64,000 nt of DNA from Dictyobacter kobayashii (GCF_003967555.1 NZ_BIFS01000001.1:434001-498000), one strand, 5' to 3'. Positions 8,838-18,499 are shown, numbered from the stretch's first letter. The notes: generated by a model from the letters alone, not told the origin. Numbers and translations: made by a program.

Positions 8838-11800
8838 ATGAGCGTAACTTCCTCGAAATTTCCTGATATGACCCTATCTCCACAAAGAAAGCTTCAGGCG
8901 CTGGTCATACAACGAGCCAGGCGCCGTCTCACAAGCTTCACTTTGTGGTTATGCCTGCTGCTGGCTTGCGCGGGAACAAGCTGGTTCGTTTTCCAGTATA
9001 CTTTGATTCCCCAACAAAAAACGTATGTGCCCCAGTGGATGGACGCCAGCTGGATCGCAGCGGCAGATACAAACGCGCCAGTAGCTTATTATCGCTATAC
9101 AACCAATTTAACCACGATCCCTGATAATGCTTTTGTCATGATTACGGCCAATCAGGTCTTCCAGCTCTATGTCAATGGTATCTTTATTGGCACCAATACG
9201 CAGGACTTTGACCATGGTGAGACCCCTAGAACCTATATGTTCGATGCCAATGTGGCCTTGCATAAGGGGGCAAACACTTTTAGTGCTCGCGTCGTGGATG
9301 CTGATCAAAAAAATCCACAGTTGCGCGCATTGATCGGTATTACCTGGGGTGACCAGACAAGCTATATCGGTACTAACGCTTCCTGGCAAGGAACCGGGCA
9401 GACGACGCTGGCCCATCCACGCGGGACGGCTAAAACCTTTAGCTGGGCCCTGCCAACCTTTGATGATAGCCTCTGGCAACCTACACGCATGGTCTCATCA
9501 CCGGTAGCGCCCGCTTCTTTGCTGACTATTAATCCGGTCATCTATACCTACCCGCTGCCATCTCATTGGCTGAGCGCTGAAGGTGGACAGGATGGCTACT
9601 TTGTGCGTCAGATTGAGGTACCCGAGCACAGTAGCAGTGTACTGTTACGCCTGATTGCGACTGGACAGGCGGATGTGTTTATCAATGACCACCAGTATAT
9701 GCAGTGGAATGGTCAGGCAACGGTGCCACGGCAAAATCTCACAACTATCCTGGATGATCTGGGCATGCCGGTCGTCTATCGCAATGGGCTGATTACGGGT
9801 GTGTATGATATTACCCCCTACCTGCATAAAGGCAACAATACGCTGGCGATCCATGTCCAGGCTCCCGGTACCAGCACGGCAAAAGTGGGCCTGGATGCAT
9901 TAAAGAATGCTTTATCCCTCGATGTCCTGGCCAACCATGACAATACAGTGACCAATCTGGCCTTCCCGGATGATGAATGGCATGCCTCGACTGAGGCCAT
10001 AGATAACTGGACCCAGAATAGTAGCGCCACCATGCGATGGTCGCCTCCTAATCCTATCGGTCGGCCTGGTGCCAGCATGGCTTACTACCTGCCAGATAGC
10101 AATACGCCACGCAACGTCGTGACAATGCCACCAATCCTGATCGCGGAAATCATTGTGTATAGTAGCATCGCCGTGCTGGCCGGCTGGCTCTTTATGGCCC
10201 TGTTCGTGCTACGCCGTTACTATGCATCGCGCAGGGCTGCTCTTGAGGCGGCCAGCGTCATCTTCCTACCGGCGCTGGTTATAGAAGCCCTCTTAATCGT
10301 ATTGGACCGCGAGCCGATGTTGCCCCAGCCATTTCCCTTCACCGGCTGGTGGGGCCTCATCCTGATCCTCCTGGTCGTGGCTAGTGCTATCGGGCTCTGG
10401 CGTCATGCGCGCTATCGGCAGCAGGTACAATTTAATCCCGCTCCCGAGCCTGAAGCACTGGACAACGATTTCCTGACCCTGGTGGAAGATTCCCTTCCAG
10501 TAGAGGACGCGCAGCCCCAAGAATGGATGCAACGCGTGCTGGCCTGGTTACGCTTGAACTGGGGACTGCTTCCCATTATGTTGTTGATCATTCCAATGGC
10601 CTGTTACAACCTGGGTTACGAACCGTTCTGGCAGGATGAGCTGTCCAGCTATGATGCGGCCCGCAACATCATGGTCCATGGCTTTCCAGCCTTCCCCTCG
10701 GGCTTTACCTATCCAAAAGGCGAGCTCTTCTCTTACCTGCTGGCAGGCCTGATGTTTATCCTGGGCAGCGGAGGAAATGTAGTGCCGCGCCTGATCAGCC
10801 TGACCGAATACCTGGTTAGCATTCCAATGCTCTATATACTTACCCAGCGGCTGTTCAACCGCAGGATTGCCTGGCTGGCGGCGGCTATGCTGGCCTTCTC
10901 GCCTTACGCCTTGATCTGGTCACGCCAGACACGTATGTATGAACAGGCACAGTTCACGGTGATTCTAGTCCTCTATACCCTCTACCGGGCTATCCAGCAA
11001 CGCGAGCACAAACGCCCTGTCTACCTGGCCATTACCTGTATGGTCATAGCCTACTTGAGCCATGAGGAAAACTTTATCATCTTGCCCGCGGCCATGATCT
11101 GTTCGCTCTTAGCGACGCGTGAAGCCCCCTATGGCATGCCTTATATCCTGCGCAAAAAGCACTGGTGGGTACCAGCCCTCATCGCCTGCGCGATCATCAT
11201 TATCCAGTTGCTAACCGTCTACTGGACGCACCCCCCAACTTTTGCCACCGACCAGAGCCGGCGGCCACAGATTCAACCTAGCCTGGATAACCTGCCGTAT
11301 TATGTCTCGCTGCTCTTTAAGGCGATCGCGATTAAAGATACTGCGGCCCCCTGGCTATTAACCCAACCCTGGCTGATCATCAATTCATCACTGATGGTCC
11401 TGGGCTGTGTACTGGCTTTTGTGCGCAAAGATCGGCGCGCACGTTTCCTGGCCCTCTTCTTGATCATTTCAAGTATCACCCTGATCATGATCTTTACCAT
11501 GGAAGCGGATCGCTACTACTATCCCCTGCTACCCATCTACTACATTCTGGGTGCCTACGCCTTCTGGAGCGTCTTGCAACAGGTCTGGCGCTTTGCACGG
11601 CCTCACCTGACACTGAACAGGCGCGACGTCGATGGGCAGCCTCACGTTGTCATCTCACTACCGGTGCGCATGGTATTGTCTGCGCTGGCAGGCCTGCTCT
11701 GTTTCAGTATCCTCATCTTTCCAGCGCTGCCGTTGAGCAACTACAATCTGTTCATCAGCCGCTCCCTGGGACTGAGCTATCGCCATCACTTTGCTGACTA

Positions 11801-12170
11801 CGATAATGTTGGTCAGTATATGAAAAATCATTTCAAAAAAGGAGATGTAGTGGTCTCGGTCGCGCCAGCGGTAACGACACTCTATTACGTAGGGCAGGTC
11901 GACTACTACTTTTCGATTGATCGAGCCCTCTTCCTGATTGAACAGGATAAGAAAGTTATCGAAACCACTTCAGGCAGCCATCCGCTGTTTAATCAGCAAG
12001 ATTTCCAGAATGTGCTGGCAGCCCATAGCCGCATCTGGCTCATCACGGACAATGGAGGCTATCAAGGTGGCGTCACCAAAAATGGCCGCTTCACGTTCCC
12101 TCCGCCCGATTTCCGCATGGTGTACGAAGGCTATGGATCGGCGGTCTACTTCCGTGGCAGTGATGGCTAG
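8838..12170 (+). CDS. Large GT-C (family 39-like) glycosyltransferase with N-terminal beta-sandwich domains
   Basis: 1110 residues. After an N-terminal membrane anchor (about 35-58) comes a ~370-residue extracytoplasmic part with two copies of a galactose-binding-like fold, each with the strand pattern FQLYVNGIFIG or ADVFINDHQYM and a DANVALHKGANTF or YDITPYLHKGNNTLAI turn, as seen in GH2/GH78 accessory domains. A membrane helix pair and a charged linker follow. The C-terminal GT-C domain, with about ten helices, starts near residue 570; its first outside loop carries the D-E motif (WQDELSSYDAARNIMVHGFP), typical of PMT/ArnT-like enzymes that use polyprenyl-phosphate sugars. GGAGAAAGG precedes ATG 8838. 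It probably transfers a sugar on the outer membrane face using lipid-phosphate donors. Confidence 0.85.
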   Translation: MSVTSSKFPDMTLSPQRKLQALVIQRARRRLTSFTLWLCLLLACAGTSWFVFQYTLIPQQKTYVPQWMDASWIAAADTNAPVAYYRYTTNLTTIPDNAFVMITANQVFQLYVNGIFIGTNTQDFDHGETPRTYMFDANVALHKGANTFSARVVDADQKNPQLRALIGITWGDQTSYIGTNASWQGTGQTTLAHPRGTAKTFSWALPTFDDSLWQPTRMVSSPVAPASLLTINPVIYTYPLPSHWLSAEGGQDGYFVRQIEVPEHSSSVLLRLIATGQADVFINDHQYMQWNGQATVPRQNLTTILDDLGMPVVYRNGLITGVYDITPYLHKGNNTLAIHVQAPGTSTAKVGLDALKNALSLDVLANHDNTVTNLAFPDDEWHASTEAIDNWTQNSSATMRWSPPNPIGRPGASMAYYLPDSNTPRNVVTMPPILIAEIIVYSSIAVLAGWLFMALFVLRRYYASRRAALEAASVIFLPALVIEALLIVLDREPMLPQPFPFTGWWGLILILLVVASAIGLWRHARYRQQVQFNPAPEPEALDNDFLTLVEDSLPVEDAQPQEWMQRVLAWLRLNWGLLPIMLLIIPMACYNLGYEPFWQDELSSYDAARNIMVHGFPAFPSGFTYPKGELFSYLLAGLMFILGSGGNVVPRLISLTEYLVSIPMLYILTQRLFNRRIAWLAAAMLAFSPYALIWSRQTRMYEQAQFTVILVLYTLYRAIQQREHKRPVYLAITCMVIAYLSHEENFIILPAAMICSLLATREAPYGMPYILRKKHWWVPALIACAIIIIQLLTVYWTHPPTFATDQSRRPQIQPSLDNLPYYVSLLFKAIAIKDTAAPWLLTQPWLIINSSLMVLGCVLAFVRKDRRARFLALFLIISSITLIMIFTMEADRYYYPLLPIYYILGAYAFWSVLQQVWRFARPHLTLNRRDVDGQPHVVISLPVRMVLSALAGLLCFSILIFPALPLSNYNLFISRSLGLSYRHHFADYDNVGQYMKNHFKKGDVVVSVAPAVTTLYYVGQVDYYFSIDRALFLIEQDKKVIETTSGSHPLFNQQDFQNVLAAHSRIWLITDNGGYQGGVTKNGRFTFPPPDFRMVYEGYGSAVYFRGSDG

Positions 12171-12270
12171 TGTATTGAAGAGTCATGCCGATATTAATAA
12201 CCAGGAAGGCTCGCAAACTTTCAGCATCACCCATTATTCTGAGGTAACCGGTGATGCCAGGTAAAGAAAT

Positions 12271-12301
12271 GAATGCCGGGCACGTGCCTGTCCCGGCATT
12301 C
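12271..12301 (+). other. GC-rich hairpin in the gap before the next gene
   Basis: A perfect 10-bp stem (GAATGCCGGG, 12271-12280, with CCCGGCATTC, 12292-12301) encloses an 11-base loop. There is no following T-run, so it is not a standard terminator. It lies about 70 bases before the ATG at 12372 and may shape the mRNA leader or act as a processing or attenuation element. Confidence 0.5.
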
Positions 12302-12371
12302 ACATCCCCAATCTTCGCCAGGAGGGATACCTGGAATTCCTGGAAAGGGAAAAGAGAAAGTAGGTAATCGT

Positions 12372-13682
12372 ATGCAGCAAACGCCTCCAATGGAAGATTT
12401 GCCCGCTGCCGATTTTTCGCTCGCAGACAATCTGATACGCGAAGATCTGAAGACGGAACAATCAATTTCGACTTCTGCTCAGATAGAACACCCTGCTGGT
12501 CAGGTCTGGGCTTATCGACTCTTATGGATAACATTCTTCATCTTTTTTGCTTCGACTGGAGCGGGCAAGCTCTGGGATCGTGTCTGGCACGCCACGGTTC
12601 GCTTTGATACTTTCTGGTCACCACCGCATTTTTTTGTGTTTGTGATGACATCGATAACGGCTGCTCTGGTCGCTACTATCGCTTTTACACCTAAATTTCG
12701 CGCATGGTATGGACCATGTGTACGCGTGCCTTTCCTGCCATTTGAGATCGCAGGCTCACTGGTGATACTGGGCGGTGGTCTGACTGCATTAACTATCACT
12801 ATTATGTTTGATAACTTCTGGCATTCAACCTATGGTCTGGATGAGACCCAATGGTCGGTTCCTCACTGCATGCTGGGCTGGTCCTGGCTCACTATTATCC
12901 TGGGCTTCGTGGCGGCCCGTATGGCCTTCAGGCAGTATCGACCCACTAACTGGATTACCAATCTGGTGATGGCGATCTTGATTCTTGAGTTTCTCTGTCC
13001 TGCAGTGCTGGGGCCATTCTACCTGATGTATTCACCACATCTGGTCAATGCCTTAAAAAATATTCCTATCGTGCGTACAGAGCCTTCAGCACAACATATG
13101 TATCGCATCTATGAACAATTTGGCCTGACGAGACAGACAAACGTTTTGTTTATTCCTATTGTGACCACCTTCGCCGGGGCAGCTCTGGTCCTGTTGCGCC
13201 GCCTGGATGCTCGCAAACGTGTCTTCTTACTGGCACCCTTCTTATGGTCAGTGCTCTTGATGGGTCGTGACTGGTATACCATCTCCTTCCTGCACTATGA
13301 AGGTGCACATAAGATTACCGATGTCCTGCGCATCATCCCGACAGAGCCTTCACTCTGGGTACCAATCCCGCTCTTTGCAGCTGTCGTCATCTATACCATC
13401 TTGCGCCAGACCAGTTTCAAAGAAAATCGAATTTTAGTAATTAGCGGTGTGATCTTTGCCATCTGTACCTACTTCATCTGGCATACAAACCCCTGGATGA
13501 TCTTGCTGGCCATCCCGGCAGGCGCAACCATGCTCTTAGGAGCCTGGCTCGGTAACTACATCTATAACATGATAGAGAAACCGCGCCTGGAAAGCTTGAT
13601 GAGCTTCCTGTTAGCAACCTGTGCACAGATCCCTGCAGCCCTGGGCATCATCGACCTGTTTATGCGCCGCGCCACCCCTTAG
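12372..13682 (+). CDS. Unrecognised polytopic membrane protein
   Basis: 436 residues with a ~55-residue acidic N-terminal tail and about ten to eleven hydrophobic segments. A conserved-looking signature after helix 1 (GKLWDRVWHATVRFDTFWSPPHFF) groups Trp, Asp and His residues at a membrane edge, and a second His-containing loop is MFDNFWHSTYGLDETQW. I recognise no enzyme family. The frame runs open from 12273, but that part crosses the GC hairpin and lacks a convincing ribosome site, so ATG 12372 is preferred. It is the last gene before a strong terminator and probably the end of the glycan block. Confidence 0.75.
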   Translation: MQQTPPMEDLPAADFSLADNLIREDLKTEQSISTSAQIEHPAGQVWAYRLLWITFFIFFASTGAGKLWDRVWHATVRFDTFWSPPHFFVFVMTSITAALVATIAFTPKFRAWYGPCVRVPFLPFEIAGSLVILGGGLTALTITIMFDNFWHSTYGLDETQWSVPHCMLGWSWLTIILGFVAARMAFRQYRPTNWITNLVMAILILEFLCPAVLGPFYLMYSPHLVNALKNIPIVRTEPSAQHMYRIYEQFGLTRQTNVLFIPIVTTFAGAALVLLRRLDARKRVFLLAPFLWSVLLMGRDWYTISFLHYEGAHKITDVLRIIPTEPSLWVPIPLFAAVVIYTILRQTSFKENRILVISGVIFAICTYFIWHTNPWMILLAIPAGATMLLGAWLGNYIYNMIEKPRLESLMSFLLATCAQIPAALGIIDLFMRRATP

Positions 13683-13735
13683 AATCGCAAGACAACACTT
13701 ATAGTTCTTCCTGGATTAACCATCCAGTTATCCTG

Positions 13736-13797
13736 AAAAGCGAAGCGTAACAGAACCATTTATTGAATATGGTTCTGTTACGCTTCGCTTTTTTTGC
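13736..13797. terminator. Strong, probably bidirectional intrinsic terminator
   Basis: A perfect 24-bp stem (13736-13759 with 13769-13792) and a 9-base loop. The plus strand ends in a run of T (13789-13795), and the minus strand likewise enters a T-rich arm end. It separates the plus-strand glycan block from the convergent minus-strand gene ending at 13823. Confidence 0.93.
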
Positions 13798-13822
13798 CCA
13801 CGAGTTCTGATATGAGAACCTG

Positions 13823-14542
13823 TTAACTATTGGCGAGTTTGGCGTAAAGGCCGGTTTGCGAGACATAGATATCGTAGGCCTTACCATCGGCGGGCTCAAA
13901 GACACCATTGCCATAAGTGGCATCTACAAAGGGCTTGCTCCAGGAGGCATTATGCGCCTGATTAAAGAAATCGCCGGCTCCTCCATTGAGATCAATGACG
14001 ATGTGCTTGGAGTTACGTTCCAGGTTAGAGTCGTTGTAAGAGCCTTCCAGACGGGTCAACTTATAGCTGGAGTGGATACCGAAAATGTTCATCCAGGTCG
14101 GAAATTTGACCATGACACATTCGAGCCGCCAGAGATCCCCGTTGACATTGTATAATTTATTTGAAGTAGGATTCCCATCTTTATCTAACATGGTCAATTG
14201 AAGATTCATGTTGTGTGGATCATTTTCAAAACTGGTGGCCTGCACACGAGCGACTTTGATGTCGTTGGTAAGGCCAAGGTAGCTTTGAACGGCAAAAGTA
14301 AGCCAGAGCAGCGAGATGGCAAGTATGAGCATAATAATGCCACTGGTACCACGCTTCCAGCGTAACTCACGGCGTCGTTTGCGCCAACGGCGGTACTGAC
14401 GGCCAGTTTCATCTTCGAACAGTTCGAGTTCATGCCGGCCACCAAACAAGCCCATGAGCGATGAGATAAGCATGCCAATGCCAAGTACCGCAATAATAAA
14501 TAAGATAACTTGCGGCAAGCCAATTTGTACAGGTGTATTCAT
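13823..14542 (-). CDS. Small two-helix membrane protein of the family often labelled cation/multidrug efflux pump
   Basis: 239 residues. One helix is at the N-terminus (about 9-31), then a strongly basic stretch (YRRWRKRRRELRWKRG), a second helix (about 67-87) and an extracytoplasmic C-terminal domain. That domain has the pattern GDLWRLECVMVKFPTWMNIFGIHSSYKLTRLEGSYND and ends in a YDIYVSQTGLYAKLAN strand. This matches in outline a proteobacterial family annotated as cation/multidrug efflux pump, although two helices cannot form a pump and true function is unknown. It is transcribed alone, towards the terminator at 13736-13797. Confidence 0.75.
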   Translation of the reverse strand: MNTPVQIGLPQVILFIIAVLGIGMLISSLMGLFGGRHELELFEDETGRQYRRWRKRRRELRWKRGTSGIIMLILAISLLWLTFAVQSYLGLTNDIKVARVQATSFENDPHNMNLQLTMLDKDGNPTSNKLYNVNGDLWRLECVMVKFPTWMNIFGIHSSYKLTRLEGSYNDSNLERNSKHIVIDLNGGAGDFFNQAHNASWSKPFVDATYGNGVFEPADGKAYDIYVSQTGLYAKLANS

Positions 14543-15077
14543 ATAATCCTCAGCCTTTCGGATGGTGTTTCATAAAATTCCCAATGAGCTCAAGCATACC
14601 TCTTCTTAATACTATACGAGCAGAGCGTTTCTTTCAGTTCAAATTGCCGTAATAGGAAAAATCGCCAGTTCTTCTTGCCATTTGTCTTATTTGAAGCTTC
14701 CATCCGTGCAAATGTGTTTCTCTCTATACAATTAAACGTAGCAATAAGATAATATTCTAACCACACAAGGAAGCTCCTTTTCGAGAAATTACGCCCGTCC
14801 ATAATTCCCATAATCTCTCTTGATTCCATACTTTCAGCGTATAATAATATTTTGACACACATAAGAATTATGCCCCTTTTAAATGAGACATTGTCAACAT
14901 TTTCATGTGATCAACGTTTACAAACTAGAGGGCTAAAGCACATTGGCTTCGACAGGCCCAACAACTATCTTTAAGCAACCTTAACCAATTTCAAGATGGG
15001 GATCGGTAACCGTCATAACAAATGTTCGTATGCCTTTGCTGGCATACAGAAAAATGCAAGCATGTAAGGAGAGGCAG
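14543..15077. other. AT-rich intergenic region between divergent genes
   Basis: About 535 bases between the start of the minus-strand membrane protein and the start of pgmB. It is noticeably more AT-rich than its neighbours. A 90-codon minus-strand frame (14590-14862) lacks a ribosome site and any recognisable composition and is not called. Both promoters must lie here, but I see no clear -35/-10 pair. Confidence 0.5.
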
Positions 15078-15728
15078 ATGCCAAAAGCTAAAGCGATCCT
15101 ATTTGATCTAGATGGTGTCCTGACTGATACGTCTGAATATCATTATCGGGCCTGGAAACAATTAGCAGACGAAGAGGGAATTCCTTTGACCCGAGAGGAG
15201 AATGATGCGCATCTACGTGGTGTAGGTCGGCGCGATTCTCTAATGTATATTATTCGTGGCCGCAACTATAGCGAAGACCAGATTCAGGATATGATGAAAC
15301 GCAAAAATGACTATTATAATAAGCTCATCGAACAGATGAGTCCGAAGGAGGTTGTTGCTGGCGGCCGCGAGTTGCTGCAGGAGATTCGCCAGGCTGGCCT
15401 GAAGAGTGCAGTGGCCTCGGCCAGCAAAAATTGTCGTATCGTGCTAGAGCGATTACAGATTATCGATCTCTTCGATGGTATCGCCGATGGTAATAGCGTG
15501 GTCAATGGTAAGCCAGCTCCCGATATTTTTGTCTTTGCCGCTGGCCTGGTAAACACGTCAGTGATCGATTGTATCGGGGTAGAAGATGCCGACGCTGGAG
15601 TGGAAGCAATTAAGACCGCGGGCATGTATGCTCTAGGCGTAGGACCCAAAGAGCGCTTTAAGCGCGCCGACAAAGTGGTACCAACAATGGAGAATGTGCG
15701 TTTAAAAGATATACTGGCAGATGCATGA
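15078..15728 (+). CDS. pgmB: Beta-phosphoglucomutase (HAD superfamily)
   Basis: Converts beta-glucose 1-phosphate to glucose 6-phosphate via a phospho-aspartate. Motif I is DLDGVLTDT with nucleophile Asp10 and acid/base Asp12, and the cap region has the substrate-recognition TSEYHYRAWKQLA with LRGVGRRDSL. Motif II is the Ser in VASASKN, motif III the Lys in GKPAPDIF, and motif IV VEDADAGVEA. Length 216 aa is typical. AAGGAGAGG lies 4-12 bases before ATG 15078; the open frame begins earlier at 15030 without such a site. It is 66 bases upstream of a GH65 phosphorylase that makes its substrate. Confidence 0.95.
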   Translation: MPKAKAILFDLDGVLTDTSEYHYRAWKQLADEEGIPLTREENDAHLRGVGRRDSLMYIIRGRNYSEDQIQDMMKRKNDYYNKLIEQMSPKEVVAGGRELLQEIRQAGLKSAVASASKNCRIVLERLQIIDLFDGIADGNSVVNGKPAPDIFVFAAGLVNTSVIDCIGVEDADAGVEAIKTAGMYALGVGPKERFKRADKVVPTMENVRLKDILADA

Positions 15729-15794
15729 GCGCCTGAATAGGCGCTCTTTTGAGCTTCTGACTACAAGAGCGATGCAATGCATGGAGGATGCAAC

Positions 15795-18011
15795 GTGGGA
15801 AATCTCTGGCAAGTAAACGAGGACTCGTTTAGCACCAATCTCAAGCAGATACAGAGCCAGGAGACGGTATTTACCATTGGCAATGGCTATTTTTGTACAC
15901 GCGGTACGTTCGAAGAGGGCTATCCGCATGAAACGCCTGCGACACTCCTGTTTGGAGTTTTTGATAGCGTTCCGGTTTCCAAGGAAGAACTGGCGAACGC
16001 CCCTGATTGGATCGGTATTCAGCTGTTTGTCAACAACGAACGATTTCGCCTGGATAAGGGGAAACTGCTGGCATATACACGCTCACTCAATCTACAAAAT
16101 GGGGTGCTGACACGTACCGTCCACTGGGAAAGCCCTGCTGGCATTCGTGTGCGTATCAATAGCGAGCGCTTCGCCAGTCTGGCGGATGAACATCTGGGGT
16201 TGATTCGCTATAGTGTCACAGTCGATGAGTCGCCTAAGGATCTGCCTGTGGCGATTTCATTGCGTGCTAACTTTAATGCGGCCCGGGGCAATTATGATGT
16301 AATGCACTGGGAAACAACTGATCAGGGCCATAGCTCGGATCTGCTCTGGTTGCAGAGCGAGACGCGTAAAACGAATGTAACCCTTGTACAAACAATGAGC
16401 TTTAATGCGGATACCACCGCATTCCAAAAAGAATTTGTGGATGGCGACATTGAGCCCAGTATTCGTCTGGTCGGCTCTCTCAATCCTCAGGAGAGCGTCA
16501 CCACTGAAAAAACCGTAGTGATGTGTACGTCACGCGATAGCGATGATCCGCTCAAAAGCGCACTGGCCCATCATCAAAAAATCTTGAACACTGCTGCTGA
16601 AGAGACAGCAGGTAATGCACACAACGTTTTTATCTTTGATTATCAGTTGCAAAAACAGGATGAGGCCTGGGCTCATTTCTGGCAGCAGGCTGATATCTTG
16701 ATAGAAGGCGACGATAAGGCTCAGGTAGGCGTGCGCTACAACCTCTATCAATTGCGCATCAATGCCTCAGATGATGATAGTCGCTATAGCATTGCCGCTA
16801 AAGGTATGACCGGCTTTGGCTACCGTGGGCATGTCTTCCACGATACAGAAGTCTTTATGCTACCTTTTTTCACCTATGAGCTTCCACACATCGCGCGTAA
16901 CCTTTTGCTCTATCGCTACCACCTGCTCCCTGCTGCCCGCAAAAAGGCGGCCAGCAACGGCTACGCAGGCGCACAGTATCCCTGGGAAAGTACCCTTAAC
17001 GGCGAAGAGACGACACCACCCTCGATCGTGCACCCCGAGACTGGTGAGGTCATCCCTGTGCTCAACGGTTTCATTGAGCTACATATTACTTCGAGCATCG
17101 CTCATGCGACGTGGGAATACTGGCGTGTCACGGCCGATGAAAAGTTTATGCGTGACTATGGTGTTGAAATGTTGTTGAGTACCGCCCTGTTCTGGGATAG
17201 CCGGGCCGAGAAAAATGAGCAACAAAATGACTACACCATCTCAAATGTAATTGGGCCCGATGAATGGCATGAGCATGTCAATAACAATGCCCATACTAAT
17301 TTCATGGCGAAATACAATATTAAGATCGCTTTGGAGGCCCTGAAATGGCTGCAGAAGACGGCTCCCTCTAAAGCTAATGCCTTGATTGAACAGCTCGACC
17401 TGACAGACGAGCGCATAGCGCATATGCAAGATGTGCAAGAGCATCTGCGTATCCCACAAGATCCGGTTACAGGGCTGCTTGAGCAGTTCGATGGCTTCTT
17501 CAAACTGGCAAAATTCGACCAGGAAAAATATAAGGGCCGTAAGGATTCGTATCAGGGTATCCTCGGTGTGCATGAGATACAAAAGTATCAACTCATCAAA
17601 CAGGCAGATGTCTTGATGCTTCTGACTATGCTGCGCCAGGAATTCGATTACGATACCAAGAAGGTCAATTGGGATTATTACTTCCCAATTACTGACCACG
17701 ACTATGGTTCCTCTTTGACACCGGCCTTACACGCTATCCTGGGTAGTGAGCTGGGTCATACGGAAGAAGCTTACCAGATGTTCATGAAAGGTACTCTGGT
17801 CGATCTGGAAAACTTACGCGGCAATACGCCCGAAGGCATCCACGCCGCCTGTGCTGGAGCTGTCTGGCAGGCCACCGTCTTTGGCTTTGCCGGCCTGCGA
17901 GTCACCGAGGAGGGTTATACTACCGATCCTCACCTGCCTCATAACTGGCAACGCTTGAGTTTCCAGTTTAAGCATAAAGGTGAACCAGTTCATATCGACC
18001 TGAAACCCTAA
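15795..18011 (+). CDS. Glycoside hydrolase family 65 disaccharide phosphorylase (maltose/trehalose/kojibiose type)
   Basis: Inverting phosphorylases of GH65 split an alpha-glucosyl disaccharide with phosphate to give beta-glucose 1-phosphate. An N-terminal beta-sandwich is followed by the (alpha/alpha)6 barrel. The catalytic acid is Glu490 in NVIGPDEWHEHVNNNAHTN, a position close to the known Glu487 of maltose phosphorylase, and the phosphate-loop region near residue 600 reads KGRKDSYQ. Length 738 aa is normal. The start chosen is GTG 15795, with GGAGG at 15782-15786; an in-frame ATG at 15777 has no ribosome site. Pairing with pgmB means the product enters glycolysis as glucose 6-phosphate. 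Substrate specificity is not decidable here, and no sugar transporter is adjacent. Confidence 0.93.
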   Translation: MGNLWQVNEDSFSTNLKQIQSQETVFTIGNGYFCTRGTFEEGYPHETPATLLFGVFDSVPVSKEELANAPDWIGIQLFVNNERFRLDKGKLLAYTRSLNLQNGVLTRTVHWESPAGIRVRINSERFASLADEHLGLIRYSVTVDESPKDLPVAISLRANFNAARGNYDVMHWETTDQGHSSDLLWLQSETRKTNVTLVQTMSFNADTTAFQKEFVDGDIEPSIRLVGSLNPQESVTTEKTVVMCTSRDSDDPLKSALAHHQKILNTAAEETAGNAHNVFIFDYQLQKQDEAWAHFWQQADILIEGDDKAQVGVRYNLYQLRINASDDDSRYSIAAKGMTGFGYRGHVFHDTEVFMLPFFTYELPHIARNLLLYRYHLLPAARKKAASNGYAGAQYPWESTLNGEETTPPSIVHPETGEVIPVLNGFIELHITSSIAHATWEYWRVTADEKFMRDYGVEMLLSTALFWDSRAEKNEQQNDYTISNVIGPDEWHEHVNNNAHTNFMAKYNIKIALEALKWLQKTAPSKANALIEQLDLTDERIAHMQDVQEHLRIPQDPVTGLLEQFDGFFKLAKFDQEKYKGRKDSYQGILGVHEIQKYQLIKQADVLMLLTMLRQEFDYDTKKVNWDYYFPITDHDYGSSLTPALHAILGSELGHTEEAYQMFMKGTLVDLENLRGNTPEGIHAACAGAVWQATVFGFAGLRVTEEGYTTDPHLPHNWQRLSFQFKHKGEPVHIDLKP

Positions 18012-18023
18012 AATTCCCTGCTG

Positions 18024-18063
18024 TGCGACGGCGGTTGAAATGGTTGCTTCAACCGCCGTCGCA
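18024..18063 (+). other. Strong hairpin just after the GH65 gene
   Basis: A 16-bp perfect stem (18024-18039 with 18048-18063) and 8-base loop begin 13 bases after the stop codon. It is followed by A-rich rather than T-rich sequence on the plus strand, so it is not a classic intrinsic terminator. It may stabilise the 3' end. Confidence 0.6.
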
Positions 18064-18074
18064 GGCAAAAAAGC

Positions 18075-18103
18075 TTGACAAAAAACCAAAGTCGGGTTAT
18101 TAT
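18075..18103 (+). promoter_or_regulatory. Sigma-70-type promoter of tRNA-Glu
   Basis: A perfect -35 TTGACA (18075-18080) is separated by 17 bases from TATTAT (18098-18103). Transcription would start near 18110, about 50 bases before the mature tRNA. Confidence 0.85.
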
Positions 18104-18160
18104 ATAACGCGTGGTCAATACGTGCATGAACATGCGCGCCACAATGTCCATATCCAATAA

Positions 18161-18237
18161 GGCGCATTCGTCTAGCGGCCTAGGACATCGCCCTCTCAAG
18201 GCGGAGATCACGGGTTCGAATCCCGTATGCGCTACCA
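18161..18237 (+). tRNA. tRNA-Glu (anticodon CTC)
   Basis: A full cloverleaf of 77 bases including an encoded CCA. The acceptor stem GGCGCAT pairs with ATGCGCT (one G-U). The anticodon stem TCGCC/GGCGG holds a CTCTCAA loop, giving anticodon CTC, and the T arm contains GGGTTCGAATCCC. It has its own promoter upstream and a terminator directly after. Confidence 0.97.
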
Positions 18238-18241
18238 GGAC

Positions 18242-18278
18242 AAAAGGCATGAGCGAAAAGTCGCCTATGCCTTTTTTG
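18242..18278 (+). terminator. Intrinsic terminator of tRNA-Glu
   Basis: AAAAGGCAT (18242-18250) pairs with ATGCCTTTT (18267-18275) around a 16-base loop that can form extra pairs, and the 3' arm runs into TTTTTT. Confidence 0.88.
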
Positions 18279-18499
18279 TTACTCGTTTCAGGCAGATGTT
18301 GCATCCCTGCCTTGTCAAATCAGCTTTTTTTTGCTATAGATTATGACAACCAGAAATTCGCTAAGCTTTTTCGGGCCATTATCTTTGCTATATCGACGAC
18401 ATTTTGCTATAGTAGGAGTGTCCACAGACAGGATATCCTTGTCATTATTCAATCTGATGGAGACGAACAGAATTCTCAAGGAGGACTCCGAGGAACACT

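Noticed and set aside
14590..14862. 90-codon minus-strand frame
   Set aside because: AT-rich intergenic DNA, no ribosome site, no recognisable protein character.
18024..18063. Intrinsic terminator for the GH65 gene
   Set aside because: Strong hairpin, but followed by A-rich sequence and not T-rich sequence on the coding strand; listed only as a hairpin.
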